Source of the DNA: Nocardia vulneris | GTDB taxonomy: Bacteria; Actinomycetota; Actinomycetes; Mycobacteriales; Mycobacteriaceae | Length of the DNA stretch: 64,000 nt | Reading direction: 5' to 3' | Assembly: GCF_001613425.1 (NCBI RefSeq) | Contig: NZ_BDCI01000023.1 | Coordinates: 434,001 to 498,000, forward strand | Part shown: one piece after another, positions 61,588-64,000 of the stretch | How positions within the stretch are numbered: the first letter of the stretch is position 1 | Layout of the letters: each line of letters begins with the position of its first letter | Made by a program: the position numbers and the translations under genes | Notes under the pieces: model-generated | What the model was told of the DNA's origin: nothing | Database searches by the model: none | What the model saw: only the letters and a program-made list of their open reading frames with translations

Positions 61588-61669
61588 GCGGTCGCGCTCG
61601 TCCGGCGGCTGCGAGCCCGGCTCGACAGGCCGGCCGGACGAGCGCGCCGGCCGGTTACAGTCGTCGACG

Positions 61670-62743
61670 ATGAATTCCGTACCTGCCCTGCTGATCCTGT
61701 CGGTCGGCGTGTTCGCCGCGATCGTCACGGCCGGGCGCTGGCTGCTGGTGCGGGACTCGAGCATGGATCGGCTGCTCAATCGCCTGTGGAGCTGGGAGAT
61801 CGGCGGCTTCCTACTGCACGGCATCGCCAACGCGGCCGGTGCGCCGGAGCTGGGTCGGCGATTGTTCATGGGCTGCGGCCTGATGGCAGGCGCCGCCGCT
61901 TACGGGTTCGCGCGGCTGCTGTTCGACGGCCAGGCTCGATACGAGGCGCGCGACCGGCAGCGGTGGTACGACACCGCGGCCGCGGTCGCGGCGGCCACCC
62001 TCGTGCTGGCCGAATCCTTCCTGGACGATCTGTTGCCCTTCCGCTGGGCCACCGGCGTGTGGGCGGTGGTCTCGCTGGCCGGCGGGATCGCCGGATACAT
62101 GATGGTGCACGCCTGTATCCGGGAGCTGCGCTCCGGCGGCCTGACGATCAGGGAAAAGCTGCTGTTCGGTGCGCTGCTCGTGCTTGCCGTCTATTGGACC
62201 TGCGGTTCCGCCATCGGCAGTATCCGGACGCTGCTCGGCGCACCGCCCTCCGAACCGGGGAAGGTGTGGACGATAGTCACATTCGCCACCTTCTCCGTCG
62301 CCACCGCATTGCTCTCGGTCCGCCTGATCGACGTCTTGTCCGCGCGCCTGGGCTGGGACCGGGCGAGCAGGCATTGCCGCCGCCTCGATCCGATGTGGCG
62401 TGACCTCACCAGTGCGGTGCCGGAAGTGGTGCTGGCGCAGGATGATTCGGCGGATCCGGATTCCGCGCACCGCCGGTATCGGATGACGGTCGAGATCTGG
62501 GACGCGCTCCTGCAACTGCGGCCGTATATGCAGGACCCGGCGGCGATACCCGGTCCGTCCGACGAGCGCGGTTACGCGCTCGTCCTCGCGCAGGCCGGCC
62601 GCGCCAAGGTGCAGGGTGCGCCACCGGCCGCGCAGCCCGGCGCGGCGCTGCCGCGGCCCGCCGATCGCGCCTCGGAGCTGCGGATGCTGCTCGGTCTGGC
62701 CCGGGTCTGGCCGTCGGACACGCAATACCGGCGGTGCCGATGA
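61670..62743 (+). CDS. MAB_1171c-family putative membrane transporter
   Basis: 357 residues. The N-terminal 230 residues hold about seven membrane segments (LLILSVGVFAAIVTAGRWLL; RLFMGCGLMAGAAAYGF; LLFGALLVLAVYWTCGSAIG); the cytoplasmic C-terminus has WRDLTSAVPEVVL followed by YRMTVEIWDALLQLRPYM, the DUF6545-type domain of MAB_1171c-like proteins. Function unknown. The ATG at 61670 gives a membrane segment at the N-terminus; no strong ribosome-binding site. Its stop overlaps the start of a paralog. Confidence 0.72.
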   Translation: MNSVPALLILSVGVFAAIVTAGRWLLVRDSSMDRLLNRLWSWEIGGFLLHGIANAAGAPELGRRLFMGCGLMAGAAAYGFARLLFDGQARYEARDRQRWYDTAAAVAAATLVLAESFLDDLLPFRWATGVWAVVSLAGGIAGYMMVHACIRELRSGGLTIREKLLFGALLVLAVYWTCGSAIGSIRTLLGAPPSEPGKVWTIVTFATFSVATALLSVRLIDVLSARLGWDRASRHCRRLDPMWRDLTSAVPEVVLAQDDSADPDSAHRRYRMTVEIWDALLQLRPYMQDPAAIPGPSDERGYALVLAQAGRAKVQGAPPAAQPGAALPRPADRASELRMLLGLARVWPSDTQYRRCR

Positions 62744-63834
62744 ATTCCGCGCCGCCCGTGTTCACCACCGTCGTGGTCGTCTTCGTGCTGGCGATCATCT
62801 GCGGCCGGTGGTGGCTGGTCAACGAAACCTTCACCGATCGGCTCATCAATCGTGCTTTGAGCTGGGATATCGTCGCGGTCTTCGGATACTGGCTGCTCGC
62901 TGTCCTCGGCTACCCCGATCTCGGGCAGCGGGTGTTCATGGCCATCGGCTTCCTGGCGCTGTCCAACACCCTCGGGTTCATCGTCCTGCTCGACGGCGCA
63001 CGACTGGAGACGACGTGGCGGCGCCAGCGCGGCTACGACGCGGTGGCGGTCTCGGTCGGCCTCGTCGTCCTGGTCGTCGCCGTGGGCGGGGAAATGGACC
63101 TGTTTCTTCCAGCGGCGCAGGGCGTGTACTGGGACGGATCGCTCTGGATGGCCGTCGATCTGGCCATCGCGGCGATCGCGGTGGTGCTCGGCCGCGCGTG
63201 TATCCGGGAACTGCGCGTCGCGGCGAGTACCACCCGGGAAAAGCTGACGTACTGGCCGCTGCTCGCCGTCGGTTGCTACGCCGGTTCCGCCTCGGTGTAC
63301 CGCACGCTGCACACGCTCTCCGGTGCGTCACCACAGGACATGGGCACCGCCTGGGTGGTGGGTTCGTTCGCCGCGCTGGCCATGGTGGCCGTGCTGATCT
63401 CGATGCCGCTGGCCGATGCCCTGCTCGCCCGCGCGGGCTTGGACCAAGCGGGCCGGTGCTGCCGACGGTTGCATCCGCTGTGGCGTGACCTCACCACGGC
63501 GGTGCCCGAAGTGGTACTGCCCCTGGACCAGACCGAGCAGCCCGGCTCGTCCGCGCGGCTCTATCGCATGACCGTCGAGATCCGCGACGCGCTACTGCAT
63601 CTGAAGCAGTTCGCGCCGGACCCCGCGGTCGCCGAGTTCGCTGACCTCGGTGCCTACGCCCGGGATATCGCCGCGGCCGCGCGGCTGAAACTGCACGGCA
63701 ACCCGCCCGCACCGCAGCCTCGGTTCGTGCAGTTCCCGGTTGGTGACCGCTCCACCGAACTACGGACGCTGCTCGCGCTGTCCCGCGAGTGGACCACCGC
63801 CCGCACGGCACTGGCGGGCGGCGCCGCGTCCTAG
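62740..63834 (+). CDS. MAB_1171c-family putative membrane transporter, paralog
   Basis: 364 residues, same plan as the preceding protein: seven membrane segments, a CIREL motif after segment five, and the C-terminal WRDLTTAVPEVVLPLDQ followed by YRMTVEIRDALLHLKQF. It starts by ATGA overlap, so the two are translated together and may form a hetero-oligomer. Many proteins of this type lie next to regulators and P450 genes, but none is visible here. A tandem duplication is the simplest origin. Confidence 0.72.
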   Translation: MNSAPPVFTTVVVVFVLAIICGRWWLVNETFTDRLINRALSWDIVAVFGYWLLAVLGYPDLGQRVFMAIGFLALSNTLGFIVLLDGARLETTWRRQRGYDAVAVSVGLVVLVVAVGGEMDLFLPAAQGVYWDGSLWMAVDLAIAAIAVVLGRACIRELRVAASTTREKLTYWPLLAVGCYAGSASVYRTLHTLSGASPQDMGTAWVVGSFAALAMVAVLISMPLADALLARAGLDQAGRCCRRLHPLWRDLTTAVPEVVLPLDQTEQPGSSARLYRMTVEIRDALLHLKQFAPDPAVAEFADLGAYARDIAAAARLKLHGNPPAPQPRFVQFPVGDRSTELRTLLALSREWTTARTALAGGAAS

Positions 63835-63842
63835 CGGGTCGC

Positions 63843-64000
63843 CTACTTCGCCGCGGCGGCGAACGCGGGCTCCAGCTTGGTCAGCATGTAGGGCACCGAC
63901 AGCGCGGTGGGCTGGTTGATCGCGCTGATCTCCTGCGTGGTCAGGAACACGACCGAGCCCTTCCGCACCGCGGGCAGATCGTTGTATCCCGGCAGCTGCC
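63843..64000 (-). CDS. Second iron-siderophore substrate-binding protein, C-terminal fragment
   Basis: The minus strand is open from the right edge to a stop at 63843-63845, coding about 51 residues. They read QLPGYNDLPAVRKGSVVFLT, then TQEISAINQPTALSVPYMLT and KLEPAFAAAAK, nearly parallel to the C-terminus of the lipoprotein at 36779-37771 (RLPGYDALPSVQRNGIAFVD and so on). This is therefore a close paralog whose N-terminus lies outside the window. It converges on the MAB_1171c pair, eight bases apart. Confidence 0.85.
   Translation of the reverse strand, partial: QLPGYNDLPAVRKGSVVFLTTQEISAINQPTALSVPYMLTKLEPAFAAAAK

Overview
The window is high-GC actinobacterial chromosome and most likely comes from a Nocardia. 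It carries a complete actinobacterial S10 ribosomal protein operon, an antigen-85-type mycolyltransferase-like secreted esterase, an Mtb12-like secreted protein, IdeR/DmdR-type iron boxes, and a mycobactin/nocobactin-type siderophore locus with an MbtG-family lysine N-hydroxylase. The genus is inferred from this gene content; no rRNA gene is present.

Layout. 1-5.0 kb: the 3' end of an ABC-2 permease gene, a lycopene-cyclase-family flavoprotein, a two-gene unit of secreted esterase and lipase, a hotdog-fold protein and a small secreted protein. 5.0-10.8 kb: promoter, long leader and the S10 operon (rpsJ-rplC-rplD-rplW-rplB-rpsS-rplV-rpsC-rplP-rpmC-rpsQ), closed by a strong terminator. The spc operon does not follow. 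10.8-23.4 kb: mixed accessory genes: a VapBC-like toxin-antitoxin pair, a phosphatase-annotated family protein, an MFS transporter, an EXLDI-MMPL operon with a palindromic operator in its promoter, a DUF2867-like gene behind two matching palindromes, a large DUF2637-type membrane protein with an Asn-Gly-rich repeat region, a CPBP protease, a pseudouridine synthase and a PPOX/F420 oxidoreductase.

23.5-59 kb: an iron-regulated siderophore island. It holds an IrtAB-like ABC heterodimer, a membrane-anchored alpha/beta hydrolase, a separate siderophore-interacting flavoprotein, an Mtb12-like secreted protein, the lysine N-hydroxylase (nbtG), a formyltransferase, five NRPS proteins, a siderophore-binding lipoprotein, a type II thioesterase, a ketosynthase and an AT-KR-ACP polyketide synthase. 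I found eight iron boxes by eye, in front of the transporter, SIP, Mtb12-like/nbtG, formyltransferase, lipoprotein, C-T NRPS and (two) ArCP-Cy-A-T genes. 59-64 kb: a DrrABC-like ABC exporter, two paralogous MAB_1171c-type membrane proteins, and the C-terminus of a second siderophore-binding protein running off the right edge.

How the genes work together (inference from known mycobactin/nocobactin assembly): the ArCP-Cy-A-T protein would join salicylate to Ser/Thr and cyclise it to an oxazoline. C-A-T modules would add hydroxylated and formylated lysine-type residues. KS plus AT-KR-ACP would supply a beta-hydroxy acyl unit. The binding lipoproteins, IrtAB-like transporter and SIP would recover the iron. 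The assembly line does not match plain nocobactin: it has four intact adenylation domains instead of the three expected, one vestigial adenylation domain, two condensation domains without the second His of HHxxxD, and two epimerisation domains. Salicylate synthase, salicyl-AMP ligase and MbtH genes are not in the window.
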